Source: JAMHWF01 sp048500255
GTDB taxonomy: Bacteria > Pseudomonadota > Gammaproteobacteria > Burkholderiales > Burkholderiaceae_C
NCBI GenBank assembly: GCA_048500255.1
Contig: JASNYH010000002.1
Location: 744,001 to 808,000, forward strand
Reading direction: 5' to 3'
DNA length: 64,000 bases
Below the pieces are notes generated by a model. The model made no database searches, was not told the DNA's origin, and was given only the letters and a program-made list of their open reading frames with translations. Positions 1-7,482 of the stretch are shown here, piece after piece. Numbering within the stretch: position 1 is the stretch's first letter; each line of letters starts with the position of its first letter. The translations under genes and the position numbers were made by a program.

Positions 1-1
1 A

Positions 2-100
2 CCGCTCGTCACTGGCGCCGCGCGCGTCACGTTCTGGGGCGCGCTGGCGATGGCCGCCACGGCGGGCGTGGGGGCGCTGTTCGGCACGACGGCGGGCTGA
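2..100 (+). CDS. VIT1/CCC1-family transporter, C-terminal end (partial)
   Basis: Only the last 32 codons lie in the window; the start is upstream. The visible peptide contains a hydrophobic, glycine- and alanine-rich helix (RVTFWGALAMAATAGVGALF) followed by a short tail and a TGA stop. This resembles the final transmembrane helix of VIT1/CCC1 proteins, membrane carriers that move Fe2+ or Mn2+ in yeast and plants. The assignment rests on this helix alone, so it is a family guess. The next gene starts 13 bases later on the same strand and could be co-transcribed. Confidence 0.5.
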   Translation, partial: PLVTGAARVTFWGALAMAATAGVGALFGTTAG

Positions 101-113
101 CACACTGCGACGC

Positions 114-950
114 ATGACGTCGCCGCCGCTGCCTTCGCTTGCCGTCGTCGATGGCGCTGCCGTCGATGCGCGCGGCATCGCCACGGTGCGCTTCTACGCC
201 GAGCTCGAAGAGCTGCTCGCGCCCCGCCACCGCGGCCGGCCGGTGGCGTGCGAGACCTCGGCCACGCGCAGCGTCAAGCACTGCATCGAGTCGCTCGGCG
301 TGCCGCACACCGAGGTGGGGCTGCTGCTCGTCGACGGCGCGCCACAGGGATTCGACTATCGGCCGGTGGAGGGCGACCGCATCGGCGTCTTTCCGACGTT
401 TCGCCGCATCGACGGCGTCGACGAGCTGGCGCCCGGCGCGCCGCTCGCCGCGCCGGGCGGCGACGCGCCGACCTTCATCGCCGACGCGCAGCTCGGGCGG
501 CTGGCGCGCTGGCTGCGCTTCGCCGGCTACGACACGCGCTGGCGCAACGCCTGGCGCGACGCCGATCTCGTCGCGCTGGCCGCCGACGAGGGCCGCATCG
601 TGCTGTCGCGCGATCGCGACCTGCTGATGCACCGCGACGTCGAGGCCGGCTGCTACGTGCGCGACGACGATCCGCTGCGCCAGCTCGCCGACATCGCGTC
701 GCGGCTGAGGCTCGACCTCGCTGTCAGCATGCAGCGGCCGGCGCGCTGCACTGTCTGCAACGGCACGCTCGCCGCCGCGACGGCCGCCGAAGTCGCCCCG
801 TGCCTGCCGACGCGCGCCGCGCTCGAGTTCGACGCCTGGTGGCGCTGCACCGGATGCGCGCGCATTTACTGGCGCGGCTCGCACTGGCGGCGGCTGCGCG
901 CGGCGCTCGATGGCGTGGCGGCCGGGCTGGCGGCTCGCAACGCCGGCTGA
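114..950 (+). CDS. MoaD-like / Mut7-C RNase domain fusion protein
   Basis: This 278-residue protein has two parts. Residues about 22-96 look like a MoaD/ThiS-type ubiquitin fold (RFYAELEELL near the start). Residues about 119-265 match the Mut7-C domain, a PIN-like putative nuclease with FIADAQLGRLARWLR at 121-135 and LSRDRDL at 164-170. A zinc ribbon is visible as C212-x2-C215 and C245-x2-C248, followed by the conserved IYWRGSHW segment. The fusion is a known architecture in proteobacteria (Mut7-C ubiquitin/RNase domain); its RNA substrate is not established. No signal peptide is seen, so it is likely cytoplasmic. It converges on the hydrolase gene 10 bases downstream. Confidence 0.85.
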   Translation: MTSPPLPSLAVVDGAAVDARGIATVRFYAELEELLAPRHRGRPVACETSATRSVKHCIESLGVPHTEVGLLLVDGAPQGFDYRPVEGDRIGVFPTFRRIDGVDELAPGAPLAAPGGDAPTFIADAQLGRLARWLRFAGYDTRWRNAWRDADLVALAADEGRIVLSRDRDLLMHRDVEAGCYVRDDDPLRQLADIASRLRLDLAVSMQRPARCTVCNGTLAAATAAEVAPCLPTRAALEFDAWWRCTGCARIYWRGSHWRRLRAALDGVAAGLAARNAG

Positions 951-960
951 GCGGGCGTCT

Positions 961-1908
961 TCAGCCGGCCGCCGCGAAGAACGGCACCACCCGCTGCAGC
1001 AGCGCCTCCGGCGCCTCTTCGGGGATGTAGTGCCCGCAGGGCAGCGCCTCGCCGCGCACGTCGTCGGCGACGCGCTTCCATTCGTCGAGCGGGCGGAAGC
1101 AGCGCTCGACGATGCCGCGCGCGCCCCACAGCACGAGCAGCGGCATCGCGAGGCGCCGGCCGGCGCTGCGGTCGGCGCGATCGTGGTCGAGGTCGATCGT
1201 CGCGGCGGCGCGGTAGTCCTCGCACAGCGCATGCGCCGCGCCGGGCAGCGCGAGGCAGCGCTCGTATTCGGCGAGCGCGCGGGGATCGAAGGGCGCCAGG
1301 CCGGCGTCGCGCGAGCCCATCGTGCTGCGGATGTAGCCGGCCGGGTCGGCCTCGATCAGCCGCTCGGGCAGCGGTGCGCGCTGGATCAGGAAGAACCAGT
1401 GCCAGTAGGCGCGCGCGAAGGCCTCGTTCGTCTGCTCGTACATCGCCAGCGTCGGCGCGATGTCGAGCAGCACGAGCCGCTGCACGACCTGCGGGTGGTC
1501 GGCGGCGAGGCGGTGCGCGACGCGCGCGCCGCGGTCGTGCGCCAGCACGTCGAAGCGCGGGTGGCCGAGCGCCGCCATCACGCCGAGCTGGTCGCGCGCC
1601 ATCGCGCGCTTGGCGTACCTGGCGTGGTCGGGATCGCCCGGCGGCTTGGAGGCGTCGCCGTAGCCGCGCAGGTCGGTCGCGACGACGGTGTGCTGCGTAG
1701 CCAGCGCCGGCGCGACGCGGTGCCAGATGGCGTGCGTCTGCGGATGGCCGTGCAGCAGCAGCAGCGGCGGCCCCGAGCCGCCGACGACGCACGGGATCTC
1801 GACGCCGTCGCCGACGTCGATGCGGCGCGACGCGAAGCCGGGGAACAGCTGCGCATCGGCGGCGGCGCCGGGCAGGTCGGACGGCGGCGGGGTCGTCATG
1901 CGCCGCAT
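961..1908 (-). CDS. alpha/beta hydrolase resembling fluoroacetate dehalogenase
   Basis: This 315-residue alpha/beta-hydrolase has the layout of haloacetate (fluoroacetate) dehalogenases rather than serine esterases. HGHP at 53-56 is the oxyanion region. The nucleophile elbow reads AHDRGARV with Asp125 where esterases carry Ser. LLDIAPT places an acid at Asp149, and the base is His293 in CGHYIPEEAP. The HWFFL motif after the elbow fits the halide pocket of that family (HW.FL). Such enzymes cleave the C-halogen bond of haloacetates; epoxide hydrolases share the Asp nucleophile and are the main alternative. It is the second gene after the class II aldolase, 16 bases downstream on the same strand. 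ATG at 1899 is an alternative start; neither start has a clear ribosome site. Confidence 0.8.
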   Translation of the reverse strand: MRRMTTPPPSDLPGAAADAQLFPGFASRRIDVGDGVEIPCVVGGSGPPLLLLHGHPQTHAIWHRVAPALATQHTVVATDLRGYGDASKPPGDPDHARYAKRAMARDQLGVMAALGHPRFDVLAHDRGARVAHRLAADHPQVVQRLVLLDIAPTLAMYEQTNEAFARAYWHWFFLIQRAPLPERLIEADPAGYIRSTMGSRDAGLAPFDPRALAEYERCLALPGAAHALCEDYRAAATIDLDHDRADRSAGRRLAMPLLVLWGARGIVERCFRPLDEWKRVADDVRGEALPCGHYIPEEAPEALLQRVVPFFAAAG

Positions 1909-1924
1909 GGTAGCGGCGCTGCGG

Positions 1925-2692
1925 TCAGTCGGCGTAGCCTGCGTCGCTGCGGTCGAGCCGGCGCCGCAGCGCCGGCCAGGCGAGCGCGCCGCCGCCCTTG
2001 CCGTGCGTCACCTGCTTCCACTGCGCCTGCGCGTTGTCGACGATGCGGTGGTCGAGCTCGATCAGCCCGCGGTCGGTGCTGCCGGCGCGAACCTGGATCG
2101 CGCACGCCGTCTCGAAGAAGTACATCGCGACGAAGGCGTCGGCGATGCTCGCGCCGACCGTCAGCAGGCCGTGGTTGCGCAGCATCAGGCAGCGCTTGCT
2201 GCCCAGGTCGCGCACCAGCCGCGGCTTCTCGTCGGCGTCGAGCGCGACGCCCTCGTAGTCGTGATAGCCCAACGAGGCCAGCACGAAGATCGAATGCTGC
2301 GAGATCGGCCGCACGCCGCCGGCCTGTGCCGACACGGCCACGCCGTTGAGGCTGTGCACGTGCAGCACGCACTGCGCGTCGTCGCGCGCCGCGTGGATCG
2401 CGCTGTGGATCGTGAAGCCGGCCGGGTTGATCTCGTACGGGCTGTCGACGACCTTGCGGCCCTGCAGGTCGATCTTGACCAGGCTCGACGCCGTGATCTC
2501 GTCGAACAGCATGCCGTAGGGATTGATCAGGAAGTGGTGCTCGGGCCCCGGCACCCGCGCCGAGATGTGGGTGAAGACGAGGTCGTCCCAGCCGAAGCGC
2601 GCGACGAGGCGGTAGCACGCGGCGAGATCGACGCGCAGCGCCCATTCGGTGTCGCTGACGGTGGCGCGCAGGCTGGAGGTCGGGGCGTTCAT
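1925..2692 (-). CDS. class II aldolase/adducin-domain protein
   Basis: This 255-residue protein has the class II aldolase/adducin fold. Zinc ligands are visible: HVH at 111-113 and His174 in LRNHGLLTVG. In aldolases such as FucA the catalytic Glu sits four residues before the first helix His (SSEWxxH); here the equivalent is Phe in AGFTIHSAIH. That matches the adducin-like branch of the family, often annotated without a known reaction. It is probably a cytoplasmic metal enzyme acting on a small hydroxy or keto acid, but the substrate is unknown. It is transcribed away from the TetR gene, with an operator-like palindrome in the 76-base divergent region, so regulation by that TetR protein is likely. 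Confidence 0.85.
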   Translation of the reverse strand: MNAPTSSLRATVSDTEWALRVDLAACYRLVARFGWDDLVFTHISARVPGPEHHFLINPYGMLFDEITASSLVKIDLQGRKVVDSPYEINPAGFTIHSAIHAARDDAQCVLHVHSLNGVAVSAQAGGVRPISQHSIFVLASLGYHDYEGVALDADEKPRLVRDLGSKRCLMLRNHGLLTVGASIADAFVAMYFFETACAIQVRAGSTDRGLIELDHRIVDNAQAQWKQVTHGKGGGALAWPALRRRLDRSDAGYAD

Positions 2693-2725
2693 CGCGTCTC
2701 CTTGGTGGTTGCGGGGGCGGTGATT

Positions 2726-2743
2726 AATATGTAGACCGGTCTA
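2726..2743. promoter_or_regulatory. TetR operator 1 in the divergent aldolase/tetR promoter
   Basis: The core GTAGACCGGTCTAC (2731-2744) is a perfect 14-bp palindrome. With its left AT-rich flank it reads AATATGTAGACCGGTCTA, one base different from the LmrA/YxaF box consensus that I recall for Bacillus subtilis (AWTATATAGANYGGTCTA). It lies 34 bases before the aldolase start and 25 bases before the TetR start, where a repressor could block both promoters. A near-identical site is at 3653-3670. Confidence 0.8.
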
Positions 2744-2768
2744 CAAAGGACTGCATCGAGAGCCGACG

Positions 2769-3359
2769 ATGACGAACACCACCGCCAAGGGCACCGTCAG
2801 TCGCGAGCGCATGGTCGACGCCGCCATCACGCTGATGCGGCAGTCGGGGCTGAGCGGCGCGGGCATCAACGAGGTCGTCAAGGCCAGCGGCGCGCCCAAG
2901 GGCTCCGTGTACCACTTCTTCCCCGACGGCAAGCGCCAGCTCGCCGGCGAGGCGCTCGCCGTGCATGCGCAGCGCGTGCTCGGCGTGATCGACACGGCGA
3001 TGTCGGGCCCGCGCACGCCCGGCGAGCGGGTGCGAGCGCTGCTGCGCACCTTCGGCCGCCGGCTCGACGATGGCGAGTGCCGCCAGAGCTGCGCGCTCGG
3101 CACCGTGACGCTCGACCTCGACCCGGACCTCGAGACGGTGCGCGCCGTGATCGAGGCGTCGTTCGGCGAGTGGATCGAGCGCATCGCGTCCCATCTGGGT
3201 TTCGCCGACGCGCGGCGCGCGCGTTCGTTCGCGGGGCTGGTGCTGACCGCCATCGAGGGGGCCTACGTGCGCGGGCGCGCCGAGCGTTCGAGCCGCGCCT
3301 TCAAGGAGGCGGCGTCCTGGCTGGGCGAACTGGCCGATCGGGAGGCGGCGGCGCGCTGA
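2769..3359 (+). CDS. TetR/AcrR-family regulator, LmrA/YxaF type
   Basis: This 196-residue protein has an N-terminal TetR helix-turn-helix at about residues 10-60 (AGINEVVKASGAPKGSVYHF at 31-50) and a C-terminal ligand domain rich in arginine. The recognition-helix sequence GAPKGSVYHFFPDGK is typical of the LmrA/YxaF group, whose members repress efflux or oxidoreductase genes until a planar aromatic ligand binds. The start ATG at 2769 follows the palindrome by 25 bases, which fits autorepression. Its two likely targets are the divergent aldolase (and the hydrolase behind it) and the small exported protein at 3301-3615. Its 3' end overlaps that convergent gene by 59 bases. The inducer is not evident. 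Confidence 0.9.
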   Translation: MTNTTAKGTVSRERMVDAAITLMRQSGLSGAGINEVVKASGAPKGSVYHFFPDGKRQLAGEALAVHAQRVLGVIDTAMSGPRTPGERVRALLRTFGRRLDDGECRQSCALGTVTLDLDPDLETVRAVIEASFGEWIERIASHLGFADARRARSFAGLVLTAIEGAYVRGRAERSSRAFKEAASWLGELADREAAAR

Positions 3360-3615
3360 CGGCGGCGCTCGCGCGCGCCCCGCGCCACCAGGCGAGCAGG
3401 CGGTCGAGGTCGCCGCCGAAGCCGCGCTGTAGCAGCGCCTCGGCGACGAGGGAGCAGCCTTCGACGACGGCAGGCGCGGGCACGCGTCGTGTCGCCAGCG
3501 CATCGCATTCGAGGTACGCGCGCTCCAGTGCGGCGAGCGGCACCGTGTCGTGGGCGACGGCGCTGCCGCCGGCGACGAACGCGGCGGCGACGGCCAGCGC
3601 CAGGCGGGTGTGCAT
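3301..3615 (-). CDS. small exported protein of unknown function
   Basis: This gene encodes a 104-residue protein beginning MHTRLALAVAAAFVAGGSAV, a clear signal peptide with likely cleavage after AVA-H. The start at 3615 was chosen over upstream codons because GGGAG stands 8 bases before it. The mature part is about 83 residues and contains the segment LERAYLECDALATRR, two cysteines (about C37 and C54) and a proline-rich end. I do not recognise the family. A second TetR box lies 38 bases upstream, overlapping a possible -10 (TATATT), so it is probably in the regulon of the neighbouring TetR gene. Its end overlaps that gene by 59 bases on the opposite strand. Confidence 0.6.
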   Translation of the reverse strand: MHTRLALAVAAAFVAGGSAVAHDTVPLAALERAYLECDALATRRVPAPAVVEGCSLVAEALLQRGFGGDLDRLLAWWRGARASAAVSAPPPPDRPVRPARTPPP

Positions 3616-3652
3616 GTCGGTCTCCCGCGGCGCGCGACGGCGCCGCACGAAG

Positions 3653-3670
3653 AATATATAGACTGGTCTA
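3653..3670. promoter_or_regulatory. TetR operator 2 upstream of the small exported protein
   Basis: The sequence AATATATAGACTGGTCTA matches the recalled LmrA/YxaF box AWTATATAGANYGGTCTA at every position. Arms TAGAC/GTCTA are perfect inverted repeats with a two-base centre. It sits 38 bases before the start codon of the minus-strand gene at 3615, over the AT-rich patch where its -10 element should be. The same motif occurs at 2726-2743 beside the regulator gene. Confidence 0.75.
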
Positions 3671-3724
3671 GTTAGAAATGCAAGGCGCGCCCTCGCCGAG
3701 CGCGGCGGCGCGACGCTGAGTGCC

Positions 3725-4165
3725 TCAGTCGAGCTCGAAGCCGCAGCGCGCGCGGTCGTCGCGCGTCGCGTTTCCGGCCAGCAGCGCGACCAGCCGCCCC
3801 GCCAGCGCCGGATCGGCGGCGCGCGTCGTCACGGCGGCGACGTAGACGGTGGCCAGGCCGAGCGGCGGCGGCAGCGCGCCGGCGAGCTGCACGCCGGCGG
3901 TGTCGGTGAACTCGTCGACGCCCATCGTCATCGGCACCGCGCCCTGCGCGGCCCACGATCGGCGCACGTCGGGGTTGCCCGTGATGCGGCCGATCTCGGC
4001 ATTGAGCCGGGTCACGATCGCCGCCGGCGTGCCCTTGGGCGCGAGCATGCCGAGCCAGATCGTCGCCTCTTAGCCGGGCACGCCGGCCTCGTCGACCGTC
4101 GGCACGTCGGGCAGCACCGACGAGCGCGCCTTGCCCGTCGTGCCGAGCGCGCGGAGCTTCTCGCG
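3725..4165 (-). pseudogene. decayed chimera: Bug-type solute-binding protein fragment joined to a ModA-like tail
   Basis: Reading 4165 to 4073, the frame gives KLRALGTTGKARSSVLPDV then PTVDEAGVPG, the conserved late part of Bug/TTT periplasmic binding proteins. An in-frame TAA (4072-4070) stands where the family has Tyr (AGVPGYE). The frame then continues EATIWLGMLAPKGTPAAIV, again Bug-like. From about 3900 the sequence changes to VQLAGALPPPLGLATVYVAA and ADPALAGRLVALLAG, which resembles the end of ModA-like molybdate/sulfate binding proteins, ending at a TGA at 3725. The first two thirds of a Bug gene are missing. A truncated start, a nonsense codon and two fused families argue for a dead remnant of recombination or deletion. 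Confidence 0.75.
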
Positions 4166-4299
4166 CCTGCGCGCTTGCGTTAAGCCGGGTTTGTATCGCG
4201 GGGATGACGGGCGTCTGCTACAAATCAAACCCTCGGGGCGGCGCGGTCGCGCGCGCCGCATCATCGAACCGGATCGTGCAGATCGTGTAGAGGGGACTC

Positions 4300-5169
4300 A
4301 TGCGCATCGCCACCTATCGACTCCACGGGCAGCGCCAGGTCGGCGTCGTGTCGGCCGACGGCCGCAGCGTGACGCCGCTGCCGCTGCCGCCCGAGCAGGC
4401 CGAGCGCGGCGCGCAGGCCGTCATCGAGTACGCCGTCGCGCACGGCCGCCTGCCCGAGCCCAAGGGCGAGCCGGTGGCGCTGGCCGACGTCGTGCTCGAC
4501 GCGCCGCTGCCGCGGCCGGTGCGCAACCTGTGGTGCGCCGGGCGCAACTACCACGCGCACGCCAAGGAGCTGTCGACCTCCGTCTTCAAGGACAGCGCAG
4601 CCAAGGTCGACGAGTGGCCGATCGTGTTCAGCAAGGTGCCCGAGTCGGTGGTCGGCCCGCACGCCGAGGTGCACATGCCGACGGGCGTGTCGGAGCAGAT
4701 CGACTACGAGGTCGAGCTCGCCGTCGTGATCGGCGTGGGCGGGCGCAACATCGCGCGCGCCGACGCGTTGAAGCACGTGTTCGGCTACACCATCGTCAAC
4801 GACGTCACGGCGCGCGACGTGCAGCTGCGCCACCAGCAGTGGGACCTCGGCAAGTCGTTCGACGCCTTCTGCCCGATGGGGCCGTGGATCGTCACCGCCG
4901 ACGCGCTCGACCCGGCGACGTCGCGCGTGCGCACCTGGGTCAACGGCGAGCTGCGCCAGGACGCGCTGACGGCCGACATGATCTTCGACGTACCGACGCT
5001 GATCGAGACCTGCTCGCGCGGCATCACGCTGGTGCCGGGCGACGTCATCGCCACCGGCACGCCGGCCGGCGTCGGCATGGGCATGAAGCCGCAGCGCTGG
5101 CTGAAGGCCGGCGACGTCGTGCGCATGGAGGTCGACGGCATCGGCGTGATCGAGAATCGCTTCGTCTGA
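4300..5169 (+). CDS. fumarylacetoacetate hydrolase (FAH) family protein
   Basis: This 289-residue protein belongs to the FAH superfamily, Mg2+ enzymes that hydrolyse, decarboxylate or hydrate 2-keto or acyl-pyruvate intermediates in aromatic degradation. The metal-binding acids are visible as E137 and E139 (DYEVELAVVIG) and D168 (IVNDVTARD). LWCAGRNYHAHAKEL at 77-91 and the lid Lys185 (DLGKSFDAF) also fit. The N-terminal part (1-70) is the usual small cap domain. ATG at 4300 follows a GAGGGG ribosome site. It starts a three-gene operon with a Bug protein (28 bases on) and an amidase. The substrate is unknown; 2-hydroxyhepta-2,4-diene-1,7-dioate isomerase-like or acylpyruvate hydrolase activity is plausible. 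Confidence 0.9.
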   Translation: MRIATYRLHGQRQVGVVSADGRSVTPLPLPPEQAERGAQAVIEYAVAHGRLPEPKGEPVALADVVLDAPLPRPVRNLWCAGRNYHAHAKELSTSVFKDSAAKVDEWPIVFSKVPESVVGPHAEVHMPTGVSEQIDYEVELAVVIGVGGRNIARADALKHVFGYTIVNDVTARDVQLRHQQWDLGKSFDAFCPMGPWIVTADALDPATSRVRTWVNGELRQDALTADMIFDVPTLIETCSRGITLVPGDVIATGTPAGVGMGMKPQRWLKAGDVVRMEVDGIGVIENRFV

Positions 5170-5197
5170 ACACGGACAACGACAGGAGACCGACACC

Positions 5198-6175
5198 ATG
5201 CAAGCACAACGACGCGCCCTCGTCGCTGCAGCGCTGGCGGCGTGCGCGGCCGCGCCCCTCGGCGCCGCGGCGCAGGGCTGGCCCGAGAAGACGATCGTGA
5301 TGATCGTGCCGTTCCCGCCCGGCGGCGTCGCCGACACCGTGGCGCGGCCGGTCGCCGAGGCGCTGTCGCGTGAGCTCAGGCAGCCCGTCGTGATCGAGAA
5401 CAAGGCGGGCTCGGGCGGCGCGCTCGGCATCGGCGCGGCGTCGCGCGCGCCGGCCGACGGCTACACCGTGCTGCTGAGCCTGTCGTCGATCTCGATCCTG
5501 CCCGAGGCCGACAAGATCCTCGGCCGCACGCCGCAGTTCCAGATGGAGCAGTTCGTGCCGATCGCGCGCTTCACCGCCGACCCGACGGTGTTCGTCGTGC
5601 GCGGCGACGCGCCGTGGAAGACTCTGGCCGAGTTCGTCGCCGACGCGAAGAAGAAGCCCGGCGCCTACAACTACGGCAGCTCGGGCAACTACGGCACGAT
5701 GCACGTGCCGATGGAGATGCTCAAGGCGTCGGCCGGGTTCTCGATGACGCACATCCCGTACACCGGCGCGGGGCCGGCGGTGACGGCGCTGCTCGGCGGC
5801 CAGGTCGATGCCATCGCCAGCGGCCCGGCGACGGTGGCGCAACACGTCAAGTCGGGCAGGATGCGCGCGCTCGGCCACTGGGGCGAGCAGCCGCTGCAGT
5901 CGATGCCCGACGTGCCCAGCTTGAAGCAACTCGGCTATCCGGTGCATTTCGCGCAATGGTCGGGGCTGTTCGTGCCGGTCGGCACGCCGAATGACGTCGT
6001 GCAGAAGCTGCGCGCCGCGTCGCGCAAGGCCGCCGCCGACCCGGCCGTGGTGCAGACGATCGGCCGCGCCGGCAGCCCCGTCGCCTATCTCGACCAGGCG
6101 GAGTTCCAGTCGTATTGGGCGAGCGACGCCAGGGTGATGACGGACGCGGTGCGCAAGATCGGCAAGGTCGAGTGA
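5198..6175 (+). CDS. Bug-family TTT substrate-binding protein
   Basis: This 325-residue periplasmic binding protein begins with a signal peptide (MQAQRRALVAAALAACAAAP, cleavage near AAAQG). Hallmarks of the Bug/TctC family follow: WPEKTIVMIVPFPPGG near the mature start, GYTVLLSLSS, NYGSSGNYGTMHVPMEML, and DVPSLKQLGYPV before the last third. These proteins bind carboxylates or amides in the periplasm and hand them to TctAB. No TctA or TctB gene is nearby, so it is an orphan receptor, as is common in Burkholderiales. It lies between the FAH gene and the amidase, sharing a GTGA overlap with the latter, so its ligand may be their substrate or precursor. Confidence 0.92.
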   Translation: MQAQRRALVAAALAACAAAPLGAAAQGWPEKTIVMIVPFPPGGVADTVARPVAEALSRELRQPVVIENKAGSGGALGIGAASRAPADGYTVLLSLSSISILPEADKILGRTPQFQMEQFVPIARFTADPTVFVVRGDAPWKTLAEFVADAKKKPGAYNYGSSGNYGTMHVPMEMLKASAGFSMTHIPYTGAGPAVTALLGGQVDAIASGPATVAQHVKSGRMRALGHWGEQPLQSMPDVPSLKQLGYPVHFAQWSGLFVPVGTPNDVVQKLRAASRKAAADPAVVQTIGRAGSPVAYLDQAEFQSYWASDARVMTDAVRKIGKVE

Positions 6176-7470
6176 GCGCGGCGATCGAACTCAACCGCCT
6201 CGACGCGCACGACGCGCTCGCGCGGCTGGTGCGGCGCGAGATCACGGCCGTCGAGCTGCTGCGCGCCTGCCTCGAGCGCATCGCGGCGCGCGAGGCCGAT
6301 GTGCGCGCCTTCGTGCGTATCGACGCCGACGCCGCACTGGCGCAGGCGCGCGCGCTCGACGCCGGCCCGGTGCGCGGCCCGCTGCACGGCCTGCCGCTGG
6401 GCGTGAAGGACCTGTTCGATACCGCCGACCTGCCCGCTGCCTACGGTACGCCCCTCTATGCGCGCCACCAGCCGGCGGCCGACGCGGCCGCCGTTGCGCT
6501 GTGCCGCGAGGCCGGCGCCGTGATCCTCGGCAAGACGGTGACGACGGAGCTGGCCTACTTCAACCCCGGCCCGACGCGCAATCCCCAGGCGCTCGACCAC
6601 ACGCCGGGTGGCTCGTCGAGCGGCTCGGCGGCGGCGGTGGCCGACGCCATGCTGCCGATCGCGCTCGGCACGCAGACGGCCGGCTCCATCATCCGGCCCG
6701 CCGCCTACTGCGGCATCGTCGGCTGGAAGGCGAGCTACGGCCGCGTGCCGCGCACCGGGCTGAAGGGGCTGTCGGACTCGCTCGACACGATCGGCGGCTT
6801 CGCGCGCTGCGTGCGCGACGTGGCGCTGCTGGCCGGTGTGCTGGCCGGCGACGCGCGCATCGCGAGCGCCTGCAGCGACGATGGCACCGCCGCGCCGCGC
6901 ATCGGCTGGTGTCGCACGCCGTGGTGGGACGCGGCGGACGTCGACGCGCAGCGCGCCTGGGTCGATGCGCAGGCTGCGCTCGCGCCGCAGGCCGCGGCGA
7001 ACGGCGATGTCGCGCTGCCGGGCAGCTTCGACACGCTCGTCGAGCTGCAGAAGTCGGTGATGGCCTGGGAGATGGCGCGCAGCCTCAGCCACGAGCGGCT
7101 GCGCCACCGCGAAGGCCTGAGCGGGCGCCTCGCCGCGCTGGTCGACGAGGGCCTGGCGATCGACGGCGAGCGCCACGTCGCCGACCTCGCTGCCGTGACG
7201 GCGTGGCGCGCGCGCGCCGATGCGCTCTTTGTAGCGCACGACGTGATCGTCGCGCCGAGCGCGACGGGTGAGGCGCCGGCCGGCCTCGGCGCCACCGGCG
7301 ACCCGCTGTTCTGCCGCGGCTGGACGCTGCTCGGCCTGCCGTGCGTGCACCTGCCGTTCGCGCGCGGCGGCCACGGCCTGCCGGTCGGCGTGCAGCTCGT
7401 CGGCCGCGTCGGCGACGACCACCGCCTGCTCGCCGCCGCGCACTGGGCGCAGCAGCGGCTGCGCGGCTGA
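6172..7470 (+). CDS. amidase-signature family amidase
   Basis: With the GTG at 6172, which overlaps the stop of the Bug gene by four bases (GTGA), the protein is 432 residues. An upstream ATG at 6115 would force a 61-base overlap and adds unrelated residues. The Ser-cisSer-Lys triad is visible: Lys79 in LGVKDLFDT, the serine run in TPGGSSSGSAAAVA (148-150), and the nucleophile Ser172 in QTAGSIIRPA. The C-terminal PVGVQLVGRVGDDHRLL is the family's usual ending. It probably hydrolyses a small carboxamide to acid and ammonia in the cytoplasm. Its operon with FAH and Bug suggests catabolism of an amide; the compound is unknown. Confidence 0.9.
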   Translation: MSAAIELNRLDAHDALARLVRREITAVELLRACLERIAAREADVRAFVRIDADAALAQARALDAGPVRGPLHGLPLGVKDLFDTADLPAAYGTPLYARHQPAADAAAVALCREAGAVILGKTVTTELAYFNPGPTRNPQALDHTPGGSSSGSAAAVADAMLPIALGTQTAGSIIRPAAYCGIVGWKASYGRVPRTGLKGLSDSLDTIGGFARCVRDVALLAGVLAGDARIASACSDDGTAAPRIGWCRTPWWDAADVDAQRAWVDAQAALAPQAAANGDVALPGSFDTLVELQKSVMAWEMARSLSHERLRHREGLSGRLAALVDEGLAIDGERHVADLAAVTAWRARADALFVAHDVIVAPSATGEAPAGLGATGDPLFCRGWTLLGLPCVHLPFARGGHGLPVGVQLVGRVGDDHRLLAAAHWAQQRLRG

Positions 7471-7482
7471 GCGCGCGCGGCG

